Assembly (NCBI GenBank): GCA_019637915.1
Contig: JAHBUV010000001.1
Coordinates: forward strand, 834,565 to 898,564
Reading direction: 5' to 3'
DNA: 64,000 nucleotides
From: Pseudobdellovibrionaceae bacterium
Lineage (GTDB): Bacteria > Bdellovibrionota > Bdellovibrionia > Bdellovibrionales > Bdellovibrionaceae
A program made the position numbers and the translations under genes. Of this stretch, positions 18,281-30,561 are shown piece after piece. The notes beneath the pieces are model-generated. The model worked only from the letters and a program-made list of their open reading frames with translations. It searched no databases and was not told the origin of the DNA. Position 1 is the first letter of the stretch. The number at the start of each line of letters is the position of its first letter.

Positions 18281-21200
18281 CTATCTGAGGTCCGCCAGAT
18301 TGACGGAGACCATCGTGGACACGCCACGCTCCTGCATGGTCACGCCATACAAGCGGCCCGCCACTTCCATGGTGTGCTTGTTGTGGGTGACGCAGATGAT
18401 CTGCGAGCGCTTCGCCATTTCGCGGACCAGGTCGTTGAAACGGAAAACGTTGGCGTCATCCAAAGGCGCGTCCACCTCATCCAGCAGACAGTAGGGCGAG
18501 GGCTTCACCAGGAAGATGGCGAACACGAGCGAGACGGCGGTCAGGGCCTTTTCGCCCCCCGACATCAGGGTCACGTTCTGCATCTTCTTGCCCGGGGGCT
18601 TGGCGATGATCTCGATCCCCATCTCCTGCTTTTCCGGGTCCTCGTGCAGCTCGAGACGGGCTTCGCCGCCGCCGAACAGCACCGGGAAGACGCGCTGGAA
18701 ACGCTCGTTGACCAGGTCGAAGGTCTCTTTGAAGCGCTTCGAGCAGATCCTGTTGATGCGGTCGATGACCCGCTTCAGCTGCTCTTTGGCCTCGGTGAGG
18801 TCGTTGTGCTGCTGGGTCAGGAACTCGTAGCGCTTGGCGGTCTCCTCGTACTCCTCGATGGCGGAGAGGTTCACTTCGCCGATCTTGCCCAGGCGCTCGC
18901 GCAGCTCTTTCAATTGAGCCTCGGCGGCGACGGGGTCCTCCTCGCGGCCTTCGTACTTGGTGATGATCTCGGGCAAAAGCAGCATGTAGCGCTCGCGGAT
19001 CTGATCGACCAGGTACTGCTCTTTCAGTTTCGCCTGCTCCAGCTTCAGATTGGCCTCGTTCATGCGGCTCTGGCGCTCGTTGCGGGCGCGCTGGCTGTTC
19101 AAGGCGCTCTCTTCCATCTCGCGGACGGTGGCGGCCAGACGCTCGTACTCGTCCTTGGCCAGGGCCACTTGCTGGCGGAGCTGTTCCACCTCGTCCAGCA
19201 GGCGTTCGAATTCGATCTTGCGTTCTTCCAGGGCCAGTTGCGACTCGGTCATTTTGGCCGAGTTCTGCTCGCTCTCCTCGCTCATGCGGGACAGCTGGCC
19301 CTCGAGTTCGTTGACCTGGCGGGTGACCATGTCGAGCTGGCGCTGCACGCCCTGGTACTCGGAGGACTTCGAGGCCGACTTCACCTGCAATTCGGTGACT
19401 TCGTTCTGCAGGCCCTCGAAACCCAGACGGGTCGACACCAGCTCCTCGTTCAAACGCTCGACCTCGGACTCGAGCTCGGCCTTTTTCAGGCGGTTCTCCT
19501 CGAGGCTCGCGTTCAACTCCGTCAGGCGCTCGTCCTGGGCGTTGGCTTGCTCTTCCAGACGGCGGGCCTCGCGCTCCTGGCGCTCGACGGCGTTCTGGGC
19601 GTTGCCGAGCTCGTGCTCGGCGCGCTCGAGGTCCTTCTTGAGGCCGGCGACCTTGATCTCCTGCTCGATGCGGCGTTTTTGCGCGCCCTCGAAATCGTTC
19701 ACGACGTTTTCAAGCTGCTCTTCGGTCTTGCGCAAAGAGGCTTGCGCCAGGGCGAGCTTTCCGGCCCATTCATTTTTCTTGTCGGTGAGTTCCTTGATTT
19801 CCCGACGGCGCTTCAACACGCCGGATTCGGCCCCTTCCGAAGCCCCCCCGGTCAGCACGCCGTCGGCGGACAGCACATCGCCATCGGCCGTCACGAAGGT
19901 CCATCCCGGATGCTCCGGGCGCAGGGCGAGGGCCGCGCGGATCGAGTCCACCACCGCCACGCCGTCCAAAAGATAATCCACGGAGTCGCGGTACTTGTCG
20001 CTGGAGCGGACCACGTCCTTCAACAGCGCGACCACGCCCTCGCCGGCCGGGACCGAGGCGAGACCGCCGCGACCGGCGCCCTCGGTGAGGAAACTGGAAC
20101 GACCGGCTTTGCTGTCCTTCAGGTAGGACACGGCCTCCACGGCCTTGCCGCTGTCGGTGGACAACAGCATCTGCAGGCGTGAGCCCAGGGCGGCCTCCAT
20201 GGCGACTTCGTAGTCGGAGGGCACTTCCACCACTTCCGAGACCGGGCGGAAATGCTCGACGACGCTGCCGTCGGCGCTGACCTCCGTCCATTTGGTCTTC
20301 TGCCAGAGCATGACGTTCTTCACGCCCTCTTCGAAGCCCTCGAAGTTGTTGTGCAGGTTCTCCAGGCCGTAAAGCAGGGAGGTCACTTCGTTCAATTGAT
20401 CCTTGAAAGCGTCCACTTCCTGGCGCTTTTGGGTCGCCGCCTCGCCGAGGACGCGGCGGTTGGCCTCGAAGGAGTCCACATCGCTCGCCAGGTCCAGGTG
20501 CAGCTGGCGCTCTTTCTCGAGGTCCTTGAAGACGCGGTTGCGGCGCTCTTCGAACTCGTGCTTTTTCTCGCGCAGCTCGGTGAGCACGGCCTGCTCGTTG
20601 GCGGCGCGCTCGCGCAGGTCATCGACCTGCGAGCTCATCGATTGGGCGCGGGCCTCGAGGGAGGACACGCTCTGCCCCATGGCGAAGAGATCGCGGCGCT
20701 TGGCGGTGAGCTCTTCATCCACTTCGCTGATGCGGGCCTGAGCGGACTGGAAGATCTGGTTCTTTTCGGCGTACAAGGAGGACGAACCTTCGGATTCGCC
20801 CCGCAGTTCCTCGACTTGCGCCTGGAACTGGGCCTGGTCGCGTTTCAGGAGTTCCAGGCGGGCCTGCTGCTCCTGCAGCAGATTGCCGGTCATCACCTCA
20901 TTGCGACGGGCCTGTTCGATCTCGAAACGCAGCTCCTGGATGGCCATTTCGGCCTTCTGGGCGCCGGATTGTTTCTCGTAGAAATTCTGCTGCAGGACCT
21001 CGGCGGACTTCTCTTTTTCCAGCAGCTGCAAGCGCATCGTTTCCAGATCGGATTGCAGCTGCGCGAGGTTCGCCTCCCCTTCCACTTCCATGGACTGGGC
21101 TTCGTTGAAGATGGCTTGCGCCTCGTCGGCCGCGGCGCGCAGGTCGACGAACTGGCGGCTCGACAGCCACAGATCCAGATCCTCCACCTGGTTTTTCAGA

Positions 21201-21855
21201 TTGCGGTAACGCTCGGCCCGCTGGGCCTGACGCTGCAAGGAATCGATCTGGCGCTTCAGTTCGCCGACGATGTCCTGCAAACGCACCAGGTTCTGGTCGG
21301 TGGATTGCAGTTTGCGCTGCGATTCTTTTTTGCGGGCCTTGAACTTGGTGATCCCGGCGGCCTCTTCGATGAGGTGACGGCGGTCTTCCGGCTTGGCCGT
21401 GATGATCTTGCCGATCATGCCTTGCTGGATGATCGAGAAGCCCTTGGAGCCGGCGCCGGTGTCCATGAAGACTTCCTGCACGTCCTTCAGACGGGCCGGT
21501 TCTTTGTTGATGAAATACTCGCCCTCGCCGTTGCGGTGCAGGCGACGGGTCAGCATGATCTCGGAGTGCTTCAGGTAGCGGGCCGGGAAAGGGCCGCCGT
21601 CGTTTTCCAGGGTCAGGGACACTTCGCACATGCCCAGGGGCGCATAGCCCTCGGCCCCGGCGAAGATGACGTCCGTCATGGCGCTGCCGCGCAGTTCCTT
21701 GGCGGACATCTCCCCCATCACCCACAGCAGGGCGTCGACGATGTTGGATTTGCCGCAACCGTTGGGACCGACGATGCCGGTGATGCCGGCGTCAAACTGA
21801 ATGACCGTGCGATCCTTGAAAGATTTGAAGCCAACGAGCTCAAGCTTTTTGATTC

Positions 21856-21859
<4 letters not shown>
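18281..21859 (-). CDS. smc: Chromosome segregation ATPase SMC
   Basis: At 1192 residues this is a full-length SMC. The N-terminal head has Walker A GPNGCGKSN near residue 33, the middle is two long coiled coils around a hinge (about 510-680), and the C-terminal head holds the ABC signature LMSGGEKALTA and Walker B CLLDEVDAPLD. It organises and separates chromosomes with ScpA and ScpB, which are not in this window. Translation starts at TTG 21859, which overlaps the ppdK stop as TTGA, a rare start coupled to the upstream gene. Confidence 0.96.
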
Positions 21860-24573
<2,714 letters not shown>

Positions 24574-24611
24574 GCTCCCCCCAAGGGAAAAAAGTTGGCG
24601 GCGACTTCGTT

Positions 24612-25958
24612 TCAGTTCGCCGAGAAGTTTTTCAGTTTGGCCGCGACGTAGGCGTTGAGCTGGGTCATGTTGACGCGCTCCTGCTGCATGGTCTCGCGGT
24701 GACGGACCGTGACGGCGCCGTCATTCAGGCTGTCAAAGTCCACCGTGCAGCAAAACGGCGTGCCGATCTCGTCCTGACGGCGGTAGCGCTTGCCGATGGA
24801 ACCGGCCTCGTCGTACTGCACGTCGAAATCCTCGGCCAGCTGCGCGCGCAGTTTTTCCGCCGGGCCCGCCAGCTCCTCTTTTTTCGACAGCGGCAGGACC
24901 GCCGCCTTGATCGGCGCGATCTCCGGATGCAGTCCCAGCACGACGCGCACGTCCTCGCCCTTTTCGCTGGTGGTGATCTCCTCGCGGTAGGCGTCGCAGA
25001 GGAAAGCCAGGAACAGGCGGTCGCAACCCACGGCGGTTTCGATGACGTAAGGGATGAATTTCTCCTTCGTCGCCTCGTCGAAGTACTCCAGGGACTTGCC
25101 GGAGAACTTCATGTGCTGGGTGAGGTCGAAGTCGCCGCGGTTGTGGATGCCCTCGAGCTCCGAGAAACCCATGGGGAACCGGTAGTGCACGTCCACCGCC
25201 GCCTTGGCGTAGTGGGCGAGCTCGCCCTCGCCGTGGGGATGGAATTCGAGGTTGTCGGTCTTGATGCCGTACTTCTTGTAGAAGCCCCAGCGGATCTCCT
25301 TCCACATCTCGAAGAACTGCGCGTCCGTGCCCGGCTTGACGAAGAATTGCATCTCCATCTGCTCGAACTCGCGGGTGCGGAAGATGAAGTTGCCCGGCGT
25401 GATCTCGTTGCGGAAGGACTTGCCGATGGCGGCGATGCCGAAGGGCACTTTGTAGCGCGAGCTCTGCTGGCAATTCAGGAAGTTCACGAAATGCCCTTGC
25501 GCCGTCTCCGGGCGCAGGTAGACGACGCTGCCGGAATCCTCGACGGGGCCCATGTGGGTCTTGAACATCAGGTTGAACTGGCGGGGCTCCGACAGGTTTT
25601 TCGAGCCGCAGTTCGGGCACTTCTTGTCCTTGAGGTAGGACTCGGTGTTGTCGGCGCGGAAACGCGTCTTGCACTCTTTGCAGTCCACCAGGGGATCGCT
25701 GAAGCCGTCGACGTGGCCCGAGGCCTTCCACACCATCGGGTGCATGAGGATCGAGGCGTCGAGGCCGACGATGTCCTGGCGGCGGGTCATGGCGTTCCAC
25801 CAGGCGCGCTTCACGTTCAGCTTCATCAGGGAACCGAGCGGACCGTAATCCCAGCAGCTGCCGAGACCGCCGTAGATCTCCGAGCTTTGGAAAACAAAAC
25901 CACGGCGCTTGCTGAGACTGACGAGGGTGTTCAAGTCCTCGAGATACTTGATTTTCAT
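24612..25958 (-). CDS. glyS: Glycyl-tRNA synthetase (homodimeric type)
   Basis: The 448-residue class II synthetase is of the single-chain, dimeric type rather than the alpha2/beta2 type. It opens with [17 protein letters not shown], carries an inserted zinc module (CKEC and CPNCG), motif 2 around FRNEITP and [14 protein letters not shown], motif 3 with [10 protein letters not shown], and an anticodon-binding C-terminus. ATG 25958 follows CAGGAGAG. It is the first gene of the run leading to ppdK, smc and ftsY. Confidence 0.93.
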   Translation of the reverse strand: MKIKYLEDLNTLVSLSKRRGFVFQSSEIYGGLGSCWDYGPLGSLMKLNVKRAWWNAMTRRQDIVGLDASILMHPMVWKASGHVDGFSDPLVDCKECKTRFRADNTESYLKDKKCPNCGSKNLSEPRQFNLMFKTHMGPVEDSGSVVYLRPETAQGHFVNFLNCQQSSRYKVPFGIAAIGKSFRNEITPGNFIFRTREFEQMEMQFFVKPGTDAQFFEMWKEIRWGFYKKYGIKTDNLEFHPHGEGELAHYAKAAVDVHYRFPMGFSELEGIHNRGDFDLTQHMKFSGKSLEYFDEATKEKFIPYVIETAVGCDRLFLAFLCDAYREEITTSEKGEDVRVVLGLHPEIAPIKAAVLPLSKKEELAGPAEKLRAQLAEDFDVQYDEAGSIGKRYRRQDEIGTPFCCTVDFDSLNDGAVTVRHRETMQQERVNMTQLNAYVAAKLKNFSAN

Positions 25959-26107
25959 TCCGGCTCTCCTGAGGGATGGATGGGGTCCCTTCATGGCTAC
26001 CGCCGGACTTTGGTCGCGTCAAGAAATGCGAGCTGCGCTAGAGCTCAAACTCCTGAGGAATTCAAAGGGTTTAGGGGGAAATCTAACGCGATGTGATGGA
26101 TGTTTTC

Positions 26108-27094
26108 TCAGAACAGCAGGGCGTGCAAACGCTTGCGCAAAGCCGGGTCCAGAGTGGTTTCGCGCTCATAACGCTCAAAAAGCAGGCGCAGTCGCGCCTC
26201 GATGTGCTGGGGCCCGTCGCTCGCCTCGGCCAGAAGCTCATCGAGGTCGTCGGCCACATGGAGCACTTGCGCCAACGGGTGCACGGCCTCGCCGATCAGG
26301 GCGGTGGGATAACCGTTGCCGCTGAACTCCTCATGGTGCTGCAGGATCATCGACTCCATCAGCTTCGAGACATTGATGCCGCGACTGCGCAGCAGATCCA
26401 ACGAGCCTTGGGGGTGGAGCTTCAACAAGGCCCGCGACACCGTGCCGAGCTCGCGGTACTTGTGCGCCTCGGTGATCACCGACACCGGCAGCTGCGTGAG
26501 GCCGACGTCGTGCATGAGTCCCGCCAGGCCGACTTCGACCAGGGTGCGCTGATCCTGGATGCCCAGGCCCACCACCAGCATGATGGTCAACGAGGCCACG
26601 TGCAGCGGATGGCGCTGGAAGTCCGTCCCCGTCTGCGCGAGCTTGGCGAATTTCAGGAACAGCGTCTGGCGGTTGACGAAGCCCTCGCTGGCGATGTCGC
26701 TCACGAAGTGGGTGACGAAATCGCCCATGCTGTGCAGGAGCTCGCGGGCGTCGGTGACGTTTTCCTGCGAAAAAGCGTTGGAGAGCATGCGGCCGGCAGC
26801 CTCCTGCATTTTGCGCGAATCGGCGGGCTTTTTCGACAGCAGGTCGAGGAACTGGCGCGTGACGTACTCGAGGTAGCGTTCGTAATGGTCCTTGGGGACG
26901 AAGAAGTTCAGCTGCCGCGAAGACACCTTGTCGAACTTCTCCTGGTCCAGGGTGCTGCCCTCGCGGCGGTAAAGGATCACCCGGTTCGTCACCGGCAGGC
27001 GCACGAACAGATCGAACGGCAAAGCCGATTCGGGTCGCAACTCGAACGAGGGAATCGCGATCAGGTTTTCGATCGGAGACGCGGCGCTGATCAT
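26108..27094 (-). CDS. HD-GYP domain protein (putative cyclic-dinucleotide phosphodiesterase)
   Basis: The 328-residue protein has an N-terminal domain of about 130 residues with no clear family, then an HD-GYP domain: GLMHDVGL for the HD pair and HHEEFSGNGYP for the GYP loop, with the usual HP before and HVADDLDEL after. HD-GYP enzymes hydrolyse c-di-GMP, and a subset acts on 3',3'-cGAMP. This fits the presence of a GEMM riboswitch 3 kb away, but the link is inference. ATG 27094 has AAGGAAGG upstream. It is divergent from the di-heme cytochrome gene. Confidence 0.82.
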   Translation of the reverse strand: MISAASPIENLIAIPSFELRPESALPFDLFVRLPVTNRVILYRREGSTLDQEKFDKVSSRQLNFFVPKDHYERYLEYVTRQFLDLLSKKPADSRKMQEAAGRMLSNAFSQENVTDARELLHSMGDFVTHFVSDIASEGFVNRQTLFLKFAKLAQTGTDFQRHPLHVASLTIMLVVGLGIQDQRTLVEVGLAGLMHDVGLTQLPVSVITEAHKYRELGTVSRALLKLHPQGSLDLLRSRGINVSKLMESMILQHHEEFSGNGYPTALIGEAVHPLAQVLHVADDLDELLAEASDGPQHIEARLRLLFERYERETTLDPALRKRLHALLF

Positions 27095-27186
27095 CACCTT
27101 CCTTATCGGAAGAATTCGCCGAAAACCACAGACTTGCGTCGAGAAAAGGCTGGTTCCCGGGGGCGCTCTGTCCCACAATGGGATTC

Positions 27187-27537
27187 ATGATGAAAGAGTC
27201 GATCTTCCTGACCTTTTCCGCCCTGGCCCTGATTCTGCTGGTGACCCCGGCGGCCCAGACCGAATCCGTTCGCGACATCAAAGCGGGCGACGCGCAGGTG
27301 CGCGAGCAGATGCTGCAGATCACGAAGGAGCTGGGCACCACCTGCACCCAGTGCCACAACGTCAACGACTTCAAGCATCCCGGCAAAGCGGAGTTCGGCG
27401 TCGCCGCCAAACACATGAAGCTCGTCGCGGTCATGAAGGCGAACGGTTTTGACGGCCGCGGCGGTCCCGAAGCGAATTGCTACATGTGCCACCGCGGCGC
27501 CTTGAAACCGCCGGCGAAGATGCCGGCCGCGCCATGA
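27187..27537 (+). CDS. Small di-heme cytochrome c
   Basis: The product has a signal peptide (FLTFSALALILLVTPAAQT) and two CXXCH heme sites, CTQCH and CYMCH, about 50 residues apart. The helix VREQMLQITKELG and the spacing resemble the heme-binding unit of photosynthetic reaction-centre-type cytochromes and related small periplasmic electron carriers. It overlaps the next gene as ATGA. ATG 27187, 27190 and 27178 are all possible starts. Its redox partner is not evident here. Confidence 0.82.
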   Translation: MMKESIFLTFSALALILLVTPAAQTESVRDIKAGDAQVREQMLQITKELGTTCTQCHNVNDFKHPGKAEFGVAAKHMKLVAVMKANGFDGRGGPEANCYMCHRGALKPPAKMPAAP

Positions 27538-28262
27538 GCCTGATTTTCCCCGCGCTGCGCGCGGCTTTCCGGTTGTTCTTCCACCCCCGCATCCTGCGCG
27601 TCGTGATCGGCCTGCCGGTCCTGTCCTTGTTCCTCTGGGGAGCGGTGTTTTACTTCACCTGGACGCCGATCACCGGCGCGCTGACGGCGTGGCTCGGCGG
27701 CGGCTGGCTCGAGCAGAAATCGCTGGCCTGGTTCTCCTGGTCGGCGGCGGACATCGGCCGGGGCGGCGGGTTCGTTCTCGCGCTGATCCTGTTTTTCCCC
27801 CTGTCCTACGTCACGACCCTCGTCCTGACGTCGCTGTTCGTGGCGCCCCTCGTGCAATCTTTTTTGTTGAAGAACGAATTTCCGGGGCTCGAGCGCCGGC
27901 GCGGCGGCAGCCTCTCCGGCGGCGTCGGCAACACCCTCGCGGCGGGGACCCTCTACCTGCTGCTCTTCGCGCTGACCCTGCCGCTGTGGCTCCTGCCCGG
28001 CGGCGCCGTCGTCGTGCCGGTGGTCCTGACCGCCTGGCTCAACCGCCGCGTGCTCACCTACGACCTCCTGCAGGACGTGGCGAGCGACGAGGAGCGCCGG
28101 CGCCTGCAGCGGGATTTCGGCGGGCCTCTGTTCCTGATGTGCCTCGCGCTCGCTTTTTTGTCCCTGGTGCCGGGCCTGGGATTTTTCCTGCCCGTGTGGT
28201 CGACCCTCGCGCTGGGATGGTTCTGCGACGCGGCCCTGGCGCGCACGCGCCGGCCCTCGTGA
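27534..28262 (+). CDS. EI24/CysZ-like membrane protein
   Basis: The 242-residue protein is very hydrophobic, with about four membrane segments, and opens LRAAFRLFFHPRIL, a form typical of the EI24/CysZ family. CysZ imports sulfate in E. coli; other family members have unknown roles. It starts at ATG 27534 inside the cytochrome stop (ATGA), so the two are translated together. The family call is moderate and sulfate transport is not implied by any neighbour. Confidence 0.7.
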   Translation: MSLIFPALRAAFRLFFHPRILRVVIGLPVLSLFLWGAVFYFTWTPITGALTAWLGGGWLEQKSLAWFSWSAADIGRGGGFVLALILFFPLSYVTTLVLTSLFVAPLVQSFLLKNEFPGLERRRGGSLSGGVGNTLAAGTLYLLLFALTLPLWLLPGGAVVVPVVLTAWLNRRVLTYDLLQDVASDEERRRLQRDFGGPLFLMCLALAFLSLVPGLGFFLPVWSTLALGWFCDAALARTRRPS

Positions 28263-28676
28263 TCACAGCTTTTTGAGAATGGCCTGATAGGCGGCTTCGT
28301 AGAATTCGAGCTCGCCCTTGTCGGCGTGGCGGATCAGCTGCTGGTACCTCTCGGTGACCAGCGGCAGGCTCGCCCCGGCGGGCAGGCCGAGAACCGCGTA
28401 AGCGTCCCAGTCGTGACCGTTGTAGAGGAAAAGAACATTCAGGTTTTTGGCCCGTCGCACCCGGGCCTCGCGCTCTTCCAGGCCGGCGTCGCGGGACGGC
28501 GGCGCCGCGGGTTTTTCGGCGGGCGGCGGCGTCTCGGAAAGCGGGGCGTCCCCGTCCCGCTCTTTCAGGTTCAAGCGCGTGGGTCGAGAACCGCCTCCCC
28601 GGCGGGAAGACAGGAACCAGACGACGAAAGCCAGCCCGGCAACGAGATTCAGTAAGAAAAAGAGTTGGCTGTTCAC
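28263..28676 (-). CDS. Membrane-anchored J-domain-like protein lacking HPD
   Basis: The 137-residue product has one N-terminal membrane helix (LNLVAGLAFVVWFL), a Pro/Ala-rich linker and a C-terminal domain of about 55 residues. That domain reads like a DnaJ J-domain: DAYAVLGLPAGAS, helix II VTERYQQLIR, then HADKG where HPD is expected, and helix III EFYEAAYQAI. The loop Pro is Ala, and without HPD it should not stimulate DnaK ATPase, so it may be a J-like adaptor. The GTG start at 28676 is divergent from mrp. Confidence 0.55.
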   Translation of the reverse strand: MNSQLFFLLNLVAGLAFVVWFLSSRRGGGSRPTRLNLKERDGDAPLSETPPPAEKPAAPPSRDAGLEEREARVRRAKNLNVLFLYNGHDWDAYAVLGLPAGASLPLVTERYQQLIRHADKGELEFYEAAYQAILKKL

Positions 28677-28760
28677 CCAAATTCAATTATTCGATACGGC
28701 CGCGAGCCATGCAAGGTCCCGGTCCAGGGTCCCGAGGCAAAAAAGGACGAAAGGATTTTC

Positions 28761-29561
28761 ATGAATCAACCCCACTCCACCCCTTTCGACCAGCAACGTC
28801 CCATCCCCGGCGTGAAGAACATCATCGCGGTCAGCTCCGGCAAGGGCGGCGTCGGCAAGAGCACGGTGTCCGTGAACCTCGCGCTGGCGCTCTCCAAAAA
28901 AAACAAAGTGGGATTGCTTGACGCCGACATCTACGGCCCGAGCCTGCCCCGCCTCACTGGGACTTTGAACCAGAAACCTGTCATATCGCAGGATCAGAAG
29001 CTCGAGCCCCTCGTCCGCCACAACGTCAAACTGATGAGCATCGGCTTCATCGTCGACGAGGGCGCCGCCGTCGTCTGGCGCGGTCCCATGCTCTTCAAAG
29101 CCATGGACCAGTTCCTGCGCGACGTGAAGTGGGGCGAACTCGATTACCTCATCATCGATCTGCCTCCGGGCACGGGCGACGTGCAGCTGTCGCTGGCGCA
29201 GAAAGTTCCCGTGGCGGGATCGGTGATCGTGAGCACCCCTCAGAACATCGCCCTCGCCGACGTGAAAAAAGCCGTCGACATGTGGCAGAGAACGGGGGTT
29301 CCGCTGCTCGGCCTCGTCGAGAACATGGCGTGGATGCGCAACCCGGCGAACAACGAGAAGATCCAGCTCTTCCCGCGCGGCGAGATGGATTCCTACCTCG
29401 ACGCCAAGGGACTGCCCAAACTCGTGCAGGTGCCCTTCGATCCGAGCGTCGGCCTGGCCGGCGAAGCGGGCGTGCCCGTCGTCGAAAGCCATCCGCAAGG
29501 CGAGGAAGCGAAGGCCTTCTTCACCCTGGCCGAACGCGTGCGCGAACTCGTTCCTTCATAA
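28761..29561 (+). CDS. Mrp/ApbC/NBP35-type P-loop ATPase lacking the CXXC pair
   Basis: The 266-residue protein has the deviant Walker A SSGKGGVGKST, DADIYGPSLPRL and IDLPPGTGD of Fe-S cluster-carrier ATPases. In canonical Mrp/ApbC the segment after VENM contains a CPHC-type cluster site; here it reads MAWMRNPANNEKIQLF with no Cys. Either it carries no cluster or works differently. ATG 28761 has AAAGGA upstream. The N-terminal DUF59 domain found in some Mrp proteins is absent. Confidence 0.85.
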   Translation: MNQPHSTPFDQQRPIPGVKNIIAVSSGKGGVGKSTVSVNLALALSKKNKVGLLDADIYGPSLPRLTGTLNQKPVISQDQKLEPLVRHNVKLMSIGFIVDEGAAVVWRGPMLFKAMDQFLRDVKWGELDYLIIDLPPGTGDVQLSLAQKVPVAGSVIVSTPQNIALADVKKAVDMWQRTGVPLLGLVENMAWMRNPANNEKIQLFPRGEMDSYLDAKGLPKLVQVPFDPSVGLAGEAGVPVVESHPQGEEAKAFFTLAERVRELVPS

Positions 29562-29920
29562 TCTTTTAAAAAACGCCTGACTTCAGAACAGTCGACCCGC
29601 GTTTCGTCCCAGCCTGAGACAAGTGCGCGATATGATTTGAGAATATCGACCATCACCCTTGTGGCCACGACCTTGGTCGGGTTAGCCTGTCCCTATCGCA
29701 CCAAGGTCCGTACATGGAAGCTCTGGACCGGCGAAAAGGGAGGATCGGATGAGACGTCGGAAATTCGACCATCGCGACAAGTCACCGAAGTGAAGATGCG
29801 TCACCAGGATTGCAAAAGCGCCGGGTCCGTCCGGCAGCGAAATGACGGACATCAACGAAAACGATTGAACCAAAAATACAAAGGAGGTTCCTTCGAATAG
29901 TTTGATTCTTTAAGGATTCG
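29562..29920. other. Intergenic region without a convincing gene
   Basis: This stretch lies after mrp and before the riboswitch. It has an inverted repeat ACCTTGGT/ACCAAGGT (29670-29707), a GCCGG/CCGGC hairpin (29820-29835) and a UUCG-capped hairpin AAGGA/TCCTT (29912-29925) at its right end. A reading frame of 87 codons (29637-29900) begins at TTG with no ribosome site and has random-looking, basic composition. A promoter for the riboswitch RNA must lie here or nearby, but no hexamer pair stands out. Confidence 0.4.
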
Positions 29921-30056
29921 TCCTTCCTTTGCCTCAAGGCAAACCGCGTGAAAGCGCGGGACGCAAAGCTAGAGGGGCTCACCGGGCAACCGAAGCCAGC
30001 CAGCTGCCAAAGGTAATAGAGTCACCGGAGGAATACTGAGGTGGACAATGGAAGGA
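29921..30056 (+). ncRNA. GEMM-I cyclic dinucleotide riboswitch, A20 variant
   Basis: The core matches GEMM-I: AGGCAAACC, a P2 stem with GAAA tetraloop, GGGACGCAAAGC, then a P3 arm capped by a GCAA loop and the closing GGTAATAGAGTCACC. CCTC at 29932 can pair with GAGG at 30028 (P1), and an outer helix joins TCCTTCC at 29921-29927 to GGAAGGA at 30050-30056. Aligned to V. cholerae Vc2, the base equal to G20 is A, the change known from Geobacter GEMM-Ib RNAs that bind 3',3'-cGAMP; the C92 position looks like U. No same-strand protein gene follows. Confidence 0.85.
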
Positions 30057-30098
30057 AAGATTCAAAAATATATCATGGATTGGTTTCATTCCCCTTAG
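30048..30098 (+). CDS. Possible 16-residue leader peptide overlapping the riboswitch end
   Basis: ATG 30048 lies five bases after GAGGTGG, a good ribosome site, and reads 16 codons (MEGKIQKYIMDWFHSP) to TAG. The start codon and the next bases pair in the outer helix of the riboswitch, and the stop lies within the next hairpin. It may be a translated reporter-like leader, or chance. Confidence 0.25.
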   Translation: MEGKIQKYIMDWFHSP

Positions 30099-30167
30099 CC
30101 TGCGTGGTTTTTACGGAAGAATCCCGCAGGCACCTTATAAGGACCTGAGAGCGAGGGGAAATTTTTT
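30089..30167 (+). terminator. Structured hairpin with U-tract after the riboswitch
   Basis: TTCCCCT (30089-30095) pairs with AGGGGAA (30154-30160), and GCCTGCG (30098-30104) pairs with CGCAGGC (30125-30131), with a small CCTTATAAGG palindrome in between. A run of six T follows. It looks like a branched intrinsic terminator and may be the riboswitch expression platform. Confidence 0.55.
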
Positions 30168-30198
30168 AAGAATCAGAAATCGTTGATCGATCATCGTT

Positions 30199-30232
30199 GA
30201 AACCCGCTGTCCACCAGCGGGTTTCCTTTTTT
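30199..30232 (+). terminator. Strong intrinsic terminator
   Basis: GAAACCCGCTG and CAGCGGGTTTC form a perfect 11-bp stem with a TCCAC loop, followed by CTTTTTT on the plus strand. There is no T-run on the minus side, so it ends a plus-strand transcript. Since no plus-strand protein gene lies between mrp and here, it most likely ends the riboswitch RNA. Confidence 0.85.
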
Positions 30233-30261
30233 CCGGCGCGGTCACGTCCCGCGCGGGCCCT

Positions 30262-30552
30262 TCAGGGCGACCCGCCGTCCTTCGACGCGCGGTTCTTGTC
30301 GACGATGGCCACGATGATCAGGATGAAGGCCAGGAGCCGCAGCACGTAGATCGCGCTGCGGGCCTCGTACTCCTGAGGAGTGCCCATCAGCAGCAGGCGT
30401 TCCAGGGACATCAGCCAGAAAGCGACGGCGAACAGAAGGAGCAGACGGTCCCCCGTCCTCCGGTAGTACTTGTAAAAATACAGTCCGATCACCGCGCAGA
30501 CCATGGTGATGGCGCCGAACAGGAAAAAGCCAAAAGGTGTCACCACAAACAT
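30262..30552 (-). CDS. Small membrane protein, DUF5985-like (second of pair)
   Basis: The 96-residue product has three predicted membrane helices, with FWLMSLERLLLM in the middle and a charged tail VDKNRASKDGG. It resembles DUF5985 small membrane proteins, which often occur as adjacent pairs. AGGAG lies six bases before ATG 30552; ATG 30558 is an alternative. It is the last gene of the five-gene kinase operon and starts nine bases after the stop of its partner. Function unknown. Confidence 0.65.
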   Translation of the reverse strand: MFVVTPFGFFLFGAITMVCAVIGLYFYKYYRRTGDRLLLLFAVAFWLMSLERLLLMGTPQEYEARSAIYVLRLLAFILIIVAIVDKNRASKDGGSP

Positions 30553-30561
30553 TCCCATCTC

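Noticed and set aside
29637..29900. 87-codon frame with a faint lipobox-like start
   Set aside because: TTG start, no ribosome site, basic random composition and a poor lipobox (GLAC).
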